Shown piece by piece: positions 6,797 to 14,116 of a stretch of 36,847 nucleotides of DNA. The position numbers and the translations under genes are program-made. This DNA is from Acidobacteria bacterium RIFCSPLOWO2_12_FULL_65_11. GTDB taxonomy: Bacteria; Acidobacteriota; Vicinamibacteria; Vicinamibacterales; CAVVIG01. Under the pieces are notes generated by a model. That model did not search any database and had not been told where the DNA came from. It saw nothing but the letters and a program-made list of their open reading frames with translations. The stretch is taken from assembly GCA_001767495.1 (NCBI GenBank), contig MELA01000025.1:1-36847 (forward strand), in the 5' to 3' direction. Numbering within the stretch: position 1 is the stretch's first letter; every line of letters starts with the position of its first letter.

Positions 6797-8697
6797 TGCA
6801 GCCCTTCATTGACGCTCTCGCGTCCCGTGTGCTCGTCTGCGATGGCGCGATGGGCACGATGCTCTACACCAGGGGCGTCTTCATCAACAAGAGCTTCGAC
6901 GCGCTGAACCTCACCGATCCCGATCTCGTGGCGAGAGTGCACCAGGAGTACGTGAGCGCGGGCGCCGATCTTGTCGAGACGAACACGTTTGGTGCCAACC
7001 GGATCAAGCTGGGATCGTTCGGGATTGCGGAGAGCCTGGCCGCCATCAACGCGGCTGGCGTGGCCATTACCAGGCGAGTGGCCGCCGATCGCGCGTACGT
7101 CGCCGGCGCGCTGGGGCCGCTCGGTCTTCGCATCGAGCCGTGGGGGAAGATCAGCGTGGATGAGGCGCGCGGCTATTTCCGCGAGCAGGCACAGGCGCTC
7201 GCAGCCGCCGGGGTCGATCTGTTCGTCCTCGAGACGTTCCGCGACCTCAACGAGATGGGCGCGGCGATCGACGCCGTTCGAAGCGTCTCCGATCTGCCGA
7301 TTGTCGCGCAGATGACGACCGAGGAGGATGGCAGCACGCTCGACGGCACGCCGCCCGAGCGCTTCGCGCCCGAGATCGAGCGGCGCGGCGCAACCGTCAT
7401 TGGCCTCAACTGCGCGGTGGGACCGGCGCCGATGCTCGAGACTATCGAGCGGATGGCGGCAGTGACGACGATGACCCTGTCCGCGCAGCCCAACGCCGGC
7501 ATGCCGCGCGACGTCGAGGGACGCAACATTTATCTCTGTTCGCCCGAGTACATGGCGTCCTACGCCCGTCGCTTTGTCCGGCACAACGTGCGGATCGTTG
7601 GCGGCTGCTGCGGCACGACGCCGGAACACATCCGTCAGATCAAGGCGGCGGTCGGCGCCCTCGCGCCCGGCGGCAAGAGACCTGCCCGGAGCGCCGTCGC
7701 CGGTTCGACGCGGCTCACCGTCGGCCCTGACCCTTCGGCGAGCTCAGGGTTGCCCCGAGCCACGACGTCGAGCGATGAGCCTGCCGAACGGGTCGAAGGG
7801 GTGCCGCGGGAGAAGAAATCCCGACTGGCGCGGCAGATGGCGCTCGGGCGGTTCGTCACGGCCGTCGAACTGCGGCCGCCGCGCGGTGTCGACGCCGGTC
7901 CGGCCATCGAGCGCGCTCGCGCGCTGAAGATTCGAGGCATCGACCTCGTCAGCATCCCCGACGGCCGCGCGGGCGCCCGGCTGAGCGCCCTCTCGCTCGC
8001 CGTCCTCGTCGAGCAGCAGGCAGGCATCGAGACGCTGCTGCACTACTCGTGTCGGGATCGCAACCTGCTCGGCATCGAATCCGATCTGCTCGGCGCCCAT
8101 GCCATGGGTCTGCGCAATCTGCTGCTCCTCACCGGCGACCCCGGGCGGATCGGCGGGTACCCGGATGCCACCGCCGTGTTCGACGTGGATTCAATCGGCT
8201 TGACCAACGTGGTTGCGCGCCTCAACCGCGGGCGCGATATTGGCGGACAGGCGATCGGATCGCCCACCGGATTTCATTTCGGCGTGCTCGTGAATCCGGC
8301 CATGCCGATTCTGGACGAAGAGCTGCGGCGCTTCGAGTACAAGGTGCAGGCCGGCGCGGAATTCGTCGTGACGCGTCCGGTGTTCAATCTCAGGAATTTC
8401 GAGCAGCTCCTGAAGCGGATCGAAACCTCACGCCTGCCGATCGTCGCCAACGTGTCCGTCCTGGAAAGTGCCAGCCACGCCGAGTTTCTGGCCAACGAAG
8501 TTCCGGGCTTGGACGTACCCGGGACGATCGTCGACCGGATGCGCGCGGCCGAAACGCCCGAGCGCGCGAGGGCCGAAGGGCTTGCGATCGCTCACGAGCT
8601 CATCCTGGGGTTGAAACCCATGGTGGCTGGCCTGCAGCTGGGGATGCCGGCCCGCAGTGACGACGTTGCCCTCGTGCTGCTGGACGATTTGCGCTGA
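6796..8697 (+). CDS. Bifunctional homocysteine S-methyltransferase / methylenetetrahydrofolate reductase
   Basis: The product is about 633 aa with two enzymes in one chain, as in Bacillus YitJ. Residues about 1-290 are a homocysteine S-methyltransferase domain (LVCDGAMGTMLYTRG, VETNTFGANRIKLG, IGLNCAVGP, and the zinc-binding VGGCCGTTPEHI). Residues about 345-633 are a MTHFR TIM barrel (VTAVELRPPRGVDAG, LHYSCRDRNLLGIESDLLGAHAMGLRN, LLLTGDPG, GAEFVVTRPVFN). Together they would make methyl-THF and methionine. The start is ATG 6796, overlapping the previous stop by one base; the track start at 6775 lies inside the upstream gene. The linker between domains (about residues 310-338) is low in complexity and encoded by a 70-bp repeat-like element (see 7731-7800). 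Confidence 0.93.
   Translation: MQPFIDALASRVLVCDGAMGTMLYTRGVFINKSFDALNLTDPDLVARVHQEYVSAGADLVETNTFGANRIKLGSFGIAESLAAINAAGVAITRRVAADRAYVAGALGPLGLRIEPWGKISVDEARGYFREQAQALAAAGVDLFVLETFRDLNEMGAAIDAVRSVSDLPIVAQMTTEEDGSTLDGTPPERFAPEIERRGATVIGLNCAVGPAPMLETIERMAAVTTMTLSAQPNAGMPRDVEGRNIYLCSPEYMASYARRFVRHNVRIVGGCCGTTPEHIRQIKAAVGALAPGGKRPARSAVAGSTRLTVGPDPSASSGLPRATTSSDEPAERVEGVPREKKSRLARQMALGRFVTAVELRPPRGVDAGPAIERARALKIRGIDLVSIPDGRAGARLSALSLAVLVEQQAGIETLLHYSCRDRNLLGIESDLLGAHAMGLRNLLLLTGDPGRIGGYPDATAVFDVDSIGLTNVVARLNRGRDIGGQAIGSPTGFHFGVLVNPAMPILDEELRRFEYKVQAGAEFVVTRPVFNLRNFEQLLKRIETSRLPIVANVSVLESASHAEFLANEVPGLDVPGTIVDRMRAAETPERARAEGLAIAHELILGLKPMVAGLQLGMPARSDDVALVLLDDLR
7731..7800 (+). repeat. Repeat-like palindromic element inside the linker of the HMT-MTHFR gene
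   Basis: A 70-bp segment begins CCCTTCG and ends with its exact reverse complement CGAAGGG, with GAGCTCAGGG and GATGAGCCTGCCGAAC inside. It encodes DPSASSG...PAERVEG, a low-complexity stretch exactly between the two enzyme domains. The composition resembles dispersed intergenic repeats of the CCCTTCG...CTCAGGG kind rather than coding sequence, so it looks like an in-frame insertion tolerated in a linker. Confidence 0.55.
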
Positions 8698-8716
8698 CAG
8701 GTGTTGACGAGGCCTG

Positions 8717-8752
8717 TGGTATAGTCGCCCGACTGGGTCCTGAGCGAGGACC
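8717..8752 (+). promoter_or_regulatory. Extended -10 promoter and hairpin covering the ribosome binding site
   Basis: TGGTATAGT (8717-8725) matches an extended -10 element. It is followed by a perfect 6-bp hairpin, GGTCCT-GAGCG-AGGACC (8736-8752). The only Shine-Dalgarno-like sequence for the ATG at 8759 is the AGGA in the right arm of this hairpin, so folding would hide it. A TTGACG at 8704 is too close (10 bp) to act as -35 for this box. Confidence 0.4.
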
Positions 8753-8758
8753 AGAGCG

Positions 8759-9415
8759 ATGATGGCACCGCCTCTGCCGCTGACCGACTGGCCGGAGTAT
8801 TTCCCGTTTCTTGGCCGATTCCTTCGAAGCCCGCGCACCGTCGGAGCCCTGGCCCCGAGTTCGAAGTGGCTCGCACGGGCGATGGTCGTGCACGTCGGCC
8901 AGCCGTCGACCCCCGCGAACCCTGTAAGGCCCGTGAGGATTGTCGAGCTCGGTGCCGGCACGGGCGCCTTCACGCGGGAAATCGTCGAGCGCCTTGGATC
9001 TGGCGACCGGTTTCTGGTCGTGGACGTCGAGCCGGGCTTCATCGAATGCCTGCGTCGGCGCTGGCCGCACGTCGAGTGCGTCTGCGCATCGGCGGCGACG
9101 CTGCCGGCTCTCCTCGGCGAGCGCCAGATCGGGCCGGTCGATCACATCGTGTCCGGTCTGCCGTTTGCGAGTCTGCCGGCCGAGACGACACGGCAGATTC
9201 TTGATGCGGTCGGGAAGACCCTGCGACGGGACGGGACGTTCACGACGTTTCAATATGTGCACTCGTACGGGTTGCCACGCGCGGTCGCCTTTCGCCGCGA
9301 GATGAACGCGCTGATGGGATCGACGCCTTCTCTGCAGTTCGTTGCGCGCAACCTTCCACCTGCGTTTGCGTTGAGCTGGACGAACCGTCGGGCCGATCCG
9401 GCCCGGCCCGACTAG
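8759..9415 (+). CDS. Phosphatidylethanolamine N-methyltransferase-like protein (Sinorhizobium-type PmtA family)
   Basis: The 218-aa SAM-dependent methyltransferase begins with FLGRFLRSPRTVGALAPSSKWLARAM. That N-terminal motif is typical of the soluble Sinorhizobium-type PmtA group, which is itself similar to rRNA dimethyladenosine transferases. Motif I is VELGAGTGAFT, motif II DVEPGFIECLR, and motif IV-like DHIVSGLPFASLP. Family members methylate phosphatidylethanolamine toward phosphatidylcholine; other members of the fold act on RNA or small molecules, so the substrate is inferred. A second, differently built PE-methyltransferase-like gene follows after 4 nt. The ATG at 8759 is directly followed by another ATG. 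Confidence 0.75.
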   Translation: MMAPPLPLTDWPEYFPFLGRFLRSPRTVGALAPSSKWLARAMVVHVGQPSTPANPVRPVRIVELGAGTGAFTREIVERLGSGDRFLVVDVEPGFIECLRRRWPHVECVCASAATLPALLGERQIGPVDHIVSGLPFASLPAETTRQILDAVGKTLRRDGTFTTFQYVHSYGLPRAVAFRREMNALMGSTPSLQFVARNLPPAFALSWTNRRADPARPD

Positions 9416-9419
9416 TCCC

Positions 9420-10130
9420 ATGGCCCTGCTCTCGCTGTTTGACCACGAGAAGTCTCGTCGCGAAGAGGAGATTCTCGCCTCCGGCAACGGCACGGCGCAG
9501 CTGTCTGTCGCCGTCGTCGAGAATGACTTCGTCGGCCGCGTGTACGAGAAGCTCGCCATCGTCTACGACCTGGCGTTCGGGCCGACGCTGCAGCCAGGCC
9601 GGCGGCGGGCGATCGCGCAGATGTCCATGGGCCCGGACGTTCGCGTGCTCGAGGTTGGCGTCGGGACCGGCATGAACATCGACCTGTACCCGCCGGATTG
9701 CTCGGTTGTTGGCATCGATCTGTCGGGCCCCATGCTCGAAAAAGCGCACGGGCGCATGATACGCCGAGGCCTCCGAAACGTCCGGCTGCTCGAGATGGAC
9801 GCGGCCCATCTCAAGTTCGCCGACAAGACGTTCGACATCGTCTACGCGCCGTACGTGATGAGCGTGGTGCCCGATCCGGTGGCGGTCGTTCGCGAGATGC
9901 ACCGTGTGTGCAAGAACGGCGGGCGCATTGTCATGCTCAATCACTTTCGGAGCGCGAACCCGGTTCTCGCGTGGCTCGAACGCGCGCTCTCGCCGTTCAC
10001 CGTTCACATCGGCTTCAAGGCGGATCTCGATCTGCCGGCCTTTCTGGCTCAGGCCGGGATGGCACCAGTGTCGATCGAGAAGGTCAACACACCCCGCATC
10101 TGGTCGCTCGTCACCTGCGTGAAGGAGTAG
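9420..10130 (+). CDS. Class I SAM methyltransferase, Rhodobacter-type PE methyltransferase/UbiE-like
   Basis: The 236-aa product has a Methyltransf_11/UbiE-like fold. YEKLAIVYDLAFG precedes motif I (VLEVGVGTGMNIDLYP); then come GIDLSGPMLEKAHGR, MDAAHLKFADKTFDIVYAPYVMSVVPDP and KNGGRIVMLNHF. The pattern fits the Rhodobacter-type phosphatidylethanolamine N-methyltransferase group, though UbiE/MenG-like quinone methylases share most of these motifs. It directly follows the Sinorhizobium-type homolog, so a joint role in membrane lipid methylation is a reasonable inference. The first about 30 residues before the fold are charged (EKSRREEEI). The 3' end overlaps the convergent TPR gene by 20 bp. 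Confidence 0.8.
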   Translation: MALLSLFDHEKSRREEEILASGNGTAQLSVAVVENDFVGRVYEKLAIVYDLAFGPTLQPGRRRAIAQMSMGPDVRVLEVGVGTGMNIDLYPPDCSVVGIDLSGPMLEKAHGRMIRRGLRNVRLLEMDAAHLKFADKTFDIVYAPYVMSVVPDPVAVVREMHRVCKNGGRIVMLNHFRSANPVLAWLERALSPFTVHIGFKADLDLPAFLAQAGMAPVSIEKVNTPRIWSLVTCVKE

Positions 10131-12234
10131 CGGTCGCCCTGCGACGCACGTCGAGGGCGAGCGCCAGGTTGTTTCTGGCCGACTGGAGATCGGGATTCAG
10201 TCGGACCGCCTCGGCGAAGTGCTCGATGGCTTCGTCCAGCCGGTCTTGTGAGGCGAGCGCGATGCCGAGCTGGTTGTGGGCGTCGGCGTCGGTTGGCAGC
10301 GAGGAGAGAAGCTTCCGACTTTCCTGCTCCAAATCAACAACCCTCCGTTGGTTGAAGAGTGGACGAAGCAGCTCCCGGCGGGCGGTGACGTTCGACGGAT
10401 CGATGCGCAGGGCGTGTTCGAGCGTGGAGATGGCCTCTTGATCGTGTCCGCTCGAGACGAGCGCCGTCCCTAGATCGATCAGCACGGCGAGATCGTCGGG
10501 CCTCAGCCGGAGATATTCGCGGTACTCCTGCGCTGCGCCGTCGAAGTCCTTGCGCGAGGCGAGCACGTTGCCCAGGTTCACGCGTCCCCGCGCGTACTCC
10601 GGAGCGGCCGCAACAATCTTACGAAGCTCATCGAGTGCCCTGTCGTGGTCACCCAGGCCCTGAAGCGCGTTGGCGAGCTCCTCGCGCGCCGAGAGCATCT
10701 GCGGGTGCTTGGGTCGTAGCCGCATGAAGGCTTCGATCTCATCCACGCCACCGCGTACGTCCCCACGCTGAATGAGCGCAGAGCCAAGGGGGAACCGGGC
10801 ATCGGGCCAGTCTGGCGCCCCAATCTGCAGATGCCTGATTGACTCGTCAATCTGACCCGCATCGCGGTAGTAGACGGCGATATTGTTATGGGCTCTTGCA
10901 TGCGGTCGCCGGTCGAGCACGGTTTGCCACAGGCCGAGGCCGGTTCGATACTCCACGTTTCGGGCGACCGTTGCTGCACCCAGGCCGATCAGGGAAAGGA
11001 CGACGATCGCCGAGACAGCAGCTCGGGCGGCGACCGACGGCACTTCGACGCTATTCGGACCATGGGAACGCGCAATCAGGTGTCGACATAGCAGCCGACC
11101 GAGAAGCACCACCATCACGACCACAGCTATGAGCGGTAGATACATGCGGCGCTCGGCGGCCACCTCTGTCGGGATGGCGATGACGCTCGAGGCGGGCGCG
11201 AGCGTGATGAAGAACCACGCGCCCCAGAAGCCGAACGTCGGGACGCGGATGAGCGCGACTACCGTCAGCGCAGCGAGCGCGAGCACGAGCAGTGCGCTCG
11301 GCCAGACGTCCAGGACGGTCAGGGGCAGGGGAATTCCGTAATCGAAGATGAGTGCTCGTGGCCAGAAGGAGAGGCGGAGGTACTGAGCGACCGCGGGAGC
11401 CTGGTTAAGGAGATAGGTCCAGCGTGTCACGTAGAGATCGAAGCCGTCGGCGCTGAAGAATGGTGTCTGAAAGGCAAACGCGACAAAGAGCAGCCAACCG
11501 GCCGCCAGGCCGAGGTACAGGTGGAGGCGAGCCCGAAACGCGGCCGAAAACGATGGATACGCGAAGATGCGATCGCAGAGCACGACGACAATCGGTGCGG
11601 TGACCATCGTTTCTTTGGCGCAGATACCGCCGATGTTCGAGACAATCGCGATGATTGCCCAGCGGCTCGACGGTTTGCCGTCCCACGTCCGAATCGCTGC
11701 GTACAGCGTCAACAGGTAGAAGAGTCCCATCAGCGACTCGGTCCGCTGTGTGAGGTAATCGACGGCATCGGTATTGAGCGGGTGGACGACCCACACCAGC
11801 GCGCAGACCAGGGCCACCAGATCCGGACTCGCGTGTGCGTCCGCGGCCAGCATGCGACCCAGGATTCTGCGAACGACGCCAAACAGCGCGAGCGCGGCCA
11901 GGACGTGAATGGTGACGTTCACCAGGTGATATCCCTGAACCCGCAGGCCACCCACGGCAAAATTCGCCGCGAACGTCAGGTTGGCGAGCGGTCTGCCGGC
12001 CACCGGCGTCTTTCGCGGCGGTTGGAGGGCTGATGTTGGTGGCCAGAGTTGGCGGATGCTCGTGTTGTCGACGATAGTCGGGAGATCGTCGAAGACGAAC
12101 GGCCCGCTGAGACTGTTCGCGTACACGCCGAATCCCGCCACAACAATGGCGAGCACGGCAAGACGCTCGTGAAATCGTTGCGCCGATCGCGACGGCGCTC
12201 CAGTCGATGGTGTGGGACGTCGACGTGTGGTCAT
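10111..12234 (-). CDS. TMTC-like polytopic membrane protein with C-terminal TPR repeats
   Basis: I start at ATG 12234 (MTTRRRPTP), giving 707 aa; the track's extra 80 residues are an overlap artefact. Residues about 25-440 hold about 10-12 membrane helices with TMTC-type landmarks: NSLSGPFVFDDLPTIVDN, GRPLANLTFAANFAVGG, YHLVNVTIHVLAALALF, YLTQRTESLMGLFYLLTLY, CAKETMVTAPIVVVLCDR and ERRMYLPLIAV. The C-terminal about 240 residues are TPR units (ARGRVNLGNVLASRKDFDGAAQEYREYL and similar). Eukaryotic TMTC proteins are GT-C O-mannosyltransferases; bacterial members are poorly described, so glycosyl transfer is inferred. The FDD near the N-terminus would be the expected GT-C acidic motif. Its ATG overlaps the stop of the upstream glycosyltransferase gene by one base. 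Confidence 0.85.
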   Translation of the reverse strand: MTTRRRPTPSTGAPSRSAQRFHERLAVLAIVVAGFGVYANSLSGPFVFDDLPTIVDNTSIRQLWPPTSALQPPRKTPVAGRPLANLTFAANFAVGGLRVQGYHLVNVTIHVLAALALFGVVRRILGRMLAADAHASPDLVALVCALVWVVHPLNTDAVDYLTQRTESLMGLFYLLTLYAAIRTWDGKPSSRWAIIAIVSNIGGICAKETMVTAPIVVVLCDRIFAYPSFSAAFRARLHLYLGLAAGWLLFVAFAFQTPFFSADGFDLYVTRWTYLLNQAPAVAQYLRLSFWPRALIFDYGIPLPLTVLDVWPSALLVLALAALTVVALIRVPTFGFWGAWFFITLAPASSVIAIPTEVAAERRMYLPLIAVVVMVVLLGRLLCRHLIARSHGPNSVEVPSVAARAAVSAIVVLSLIGLGAATVARNVEYRTGLGLWQTVLDRRPHARAHNNIAVYYRDAGQIDESIRHLQIGAPDWPDARFPLGSALIQRGDVRGGVDEIEAFMRLRPKHPQMLSAREELANALQGLGDHDRALDELRKIVAAAPEYARGRVNLGNVLASRKDFDGAAQEYREYLRLRPDDLAVLIDLGTALVSSGHDQEAISTLEHALRIDPSNVTARRELLRPLFNQRRVVDLEQESRKLLSSLPTDADAHNQLGIALASQDRLDEAIEHFAEAVRLNPDLQSARNNLALALDVRRRATATPSRR

Positions 12235-13277
12235 CAGTGACCCAACTTCAAGATCTCTGTGGCTGCGACCTCCGCCCCGTCGGTCCGCGGCTGCTCGGGC
12301 GGCGCCGGCTGGTGCAGCAAGGCGTCGATGGCGTCGGACCATCGACCGCCGAGCAGATCGTCCTGTGAAATGTGACGGCACCGAAGGACCCGTGGCATCT
12401 GGTCGACGAACACATCGTATTCGACGAAGTGTCCGCGCGATGTGTACAGGAGCGGGGTGTCGTGCGCGACGCACTCCGACACGATGCCATAACCCGGCTT
12501 GCTGACCACGACGTCGGCCGCTGTGACGATGTCCTGATGGGTCAGCCCATCCGGCGGATGCTGGTTGACGGTGACGATCGTGAACGGCGCGCGCCGCGAC
12601 CTGTCGTCGAACGGCAGCGGAACAGGATAGCCGCCAAAGGTCGCGAGGACCAGTCGTGCATCGTCAGCCACGCCGAGCACGCGTCTGGTCTCGCGACGGT
12701 CGCGGGTCGCACGCCGCGCGATGAACGGGATATCTCGAATGAGGCCGGCCATGGGCTCGAACCCGCCATGAAGCGGCAGGCGCAGCGCTAGCGTGGCGGC
12801 GGCGTACGCCCGGCGGATGATCGAGATCGCGTCGGGTGCGATCCGCTCGAAGGCAGGGTAGGCGTCGTAGATCCAGTCCCAGGTGAAGTTCGCGATGGCG
12901 ACCGACGCCAGGCCGGCGCGGCGGGCCGCCGCGAAGGCAATTGGCGGGACGTCGCCGAGCACGATATCGGCGGCGACCTGGCGGAGAAGCGTCGCCTCGT
13001 GTTCCACCCGCCGATCGAAGTTGCGATAGAAGCTCTCTGCGCGTCTCGCCGTGCCCTCCTCGTCCGGCCTCAGGCCGTCGATCTGCACCACGCCAACATC
13101 AGGCTCGAATGGCTGCACCTCAATCGGGATTGCAGCACGTTCGAACAGCCACTGAGGAGCGTCGGTACGAACGATGAAGCGCACGTCGTCACGCCTCGCG
13201 CCGATGGCCCTGATGAGCTCGATCGAGCGTGTCGCGTGGCCGAAGCCGTGACCGGAAATGTAGTAGACGATCAGCAT
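12234..13277 (-). CDS. Glycosyltransferase resembling the N-terminal domain of plant L-arabinokinase
   Basis: The 347-aa product starts MLIVYYISGHGFGHATRSIELIRAI, closely resembling the N-terminal domain of plant L-arabinokinase (YYVTGHGFGHATR). Further matching blocks are ADIVLGDVPPIAFAAARRAGL, SVAIANFTWDWIYDAY, LIRDIPFIARRATRDRRETRRVLGV and the nucleotide-sugar-binding type block VVSKPGYGIVSECVAHDTPLLYTSRGHFVEY. It is a GT-B-like fold and there is no GHMP kinase domain attached. Activity is therefore unknown; nucleotide-sugar glycosyl transfer is the likely reaction. I use the ATG at 13277 because the longer ORF start at 13304 lies in a REP-like hairpin. It is coupled to the TMTC-like gene, suggesting both act on the same glycoconjugate. 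No clear Shine-Dalgarno is present. Confidence 0.85.
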   Translation of the reverse strand: MLIVYYISGHGFGHATRSIELIRAIGARRDDVRFIVRTDAPQWLFERAAIPIEVQPFEPDVGVVQIDGLRPDEEGTARRAESFYRNFDRRVEHEATLLRQVAADIVLGDVPPIAFAAARRAGLASVAIANFTWDWIYDAYPAFERIAPDAISIIRRAYAAATLALRLPLHGGFEPMAGLIRDIPFIARRATRDRRETRRVLGVADDARLVLATFGGYPVPLPFDDRSRRAPFTIVTVNQHPPDGLTHQDIVTAADVVVSKPGYGIVSECVAHDTPLLYTSRGHFVEYDVFVDQMPRVLRCRHISQDDLLGGRWSDAIDALLHQPAPPEQPRTDGAEVAATEILKLGH

Positions 13278-13284
13278 GTTCACG

Positions 13285-13404
13285 GTCCGACCAAGGCCGG
13301 ACACTACGTACGGGGATTATGTAGTACGGGGCGTATGTAGTACGGGAAGTATGTAGTGTCCGGCTTTAGTACGGGAAGTATGTAGTGTCCGGCTTTAGCC
13401 GGAC
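13285..13404. repeat. REP-like inverted pair with nested 16-bp tandem repeats
   Basis: Left end: a minus-strand unit GTAGTGTCCG... (13307-13285). Middle: GTAGTACGGGGCGTAT (13321-13336) and GTAGTACGGGAAGTAT (13337-13352). Then 29 bp that start as the hairpin unit and end as the 16-mer (13353-13381). Right end: GTAGTGTCCGGC-TTTA-GCCGGAC on the plus strand (13382-13404), a 7-bp stem. The whole array fills the gap between the NnrU-like gene and the glycosyltransferase gene and ends 8 bp before the ATG of the latter. Confidence 0.85.
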
Positions 13405-13407
13405 GAG

Positions 13408-14070
13408 TCAATAAATGTACGGCACGAGGCGCCAGCGCACTTGCCGCGCGTACCGAATGTAGTGCTCGCCGAACGCATTGACGAGCGAGCGCTCCTCCAG
13501 GGGAACGGCCACCAGCACGTACGTCGATGAGATCGCCGCAAAGATCAGACGGTCGGCCGTCATGTGTGCGGCCCCAACCACCGCCAAGACCCACCCGAGG
13601 TACAGCGGATGGCGCACCCACCGGTACGGACCATCAACGTGCAACGCTCTTCCCGGGATCTGCGGCGTGATGCCCGCCAGTTCCAGCGCATCGATCCGTG
13701 CAACCGAGCGAGCGATGAGCCAGAGGCCTGCGAGCTGCACGCCCGCGTGCGCCACGGCGCGCCAGCCGGTGACGTGATAGACCTCGCTCCCAACGGGCTG
13801 CCAAAGGGCCAGGACGATGAGCAGGAGCACACTCGCCGTCCAGACGTACACCGATCGGAGCAGTCGATCGGGAATGACTCGCGCCACATGCGCCTTCATC
13901 CATGGACGCGCGAACAGACTGTGATGGAGCGCAAAGACGGCGAACAAGGCGACATTGCCGGCCCCGGCTAGCATGCCGCCGCCGACCCTATCGGGCATTC
14001 CCCACGTGACGAGATACGAATACGCGCAGACCAGGAGAGATACGGCGAACAACCCGCCGCCCGTCCACAC
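13408..14070 (-). CDS. NnrU/isoprenylcysteine methyltransferase-like membrane protein
   Basis: The 220-aa protein has about six membrane helices (LFAVSLLVCAYSYLV, GNVALFAVFALHHSLFA, VYVWTASVLLLIVLALW and others). The C-terminal half carries the methyltransferase signature DGPYRWVRHPLYLGWVLAVVG...VPLEERSLVNAFGEHYIRYARQV, found in ICMT, PEMT and NnrU proteins, where RHPxY and EE bind SAM. The ALHHSLFARPWMK block is NnrU-like. The methyl acceptor is not predictable; lipids or isoprenoid-linked groups are typical. The start is GTG 14070. TATACT on the minus strand lies about 30 nt upstream, in a 46-bp divergent gap shared with the ketoacyl synthase gene. A second, unrelated-looking ICMT-like protein is encoded 3 kb away. 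Confidence 0.8.
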   Translation of the reverse strand: MWTGGGLFAVSLLVCAYSYLVTWGMPDRVGGGMLAGAGNVALFAVFALHHSLFARPWMKAHVARVIPDRLLRSVYVWTASVLLLIVLALWQPVGSEVYHVTGWRAVAHAGVQLAGLWLIARSVARIDALELAGITPQIPGRALHVDGPYRWVRHPLYLGWVLAVVGAAHMTADRLIFAAISSTYVLVAVPLEERSLVNAFGEHYIRYARQVRWRLVPYIY

Positions 14071-14116
14071 GAAGAGACGCTCGAACGTGGTGATGACCAG
14101 ATAGTATAGGGCCCTT

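Noticed and set aside
6679-7629. 316-aa minus-strand ORF opposite the metallophosphoesterase and HMT-MTHFR genes
   Set aside because: It is the shadow of two well-identified genes, rich in Arg/His, and shows no family motif.
8704-8725. TTGACG plus TATAGT as a classical promoter before the first lipid methyltransferase gene
   Set aside because: The spacer is only 10 bp; only the extended -10 element is kept as a weak candidate.
13285-13404. CRISPR array
   Set aside because: The repeats are contiguous 16-bp and hairpin units with no unique 30-40 bp spacers, and there are no cas genes.
14101-14112. TAGTAT/TATACT as a bidirectional promoter between the NnrU-like and ketoacyl synthase genes
   Set aside because: The 46-bp gap has no -35 matches on either strand, and the A/T run is too short to separate from chance.
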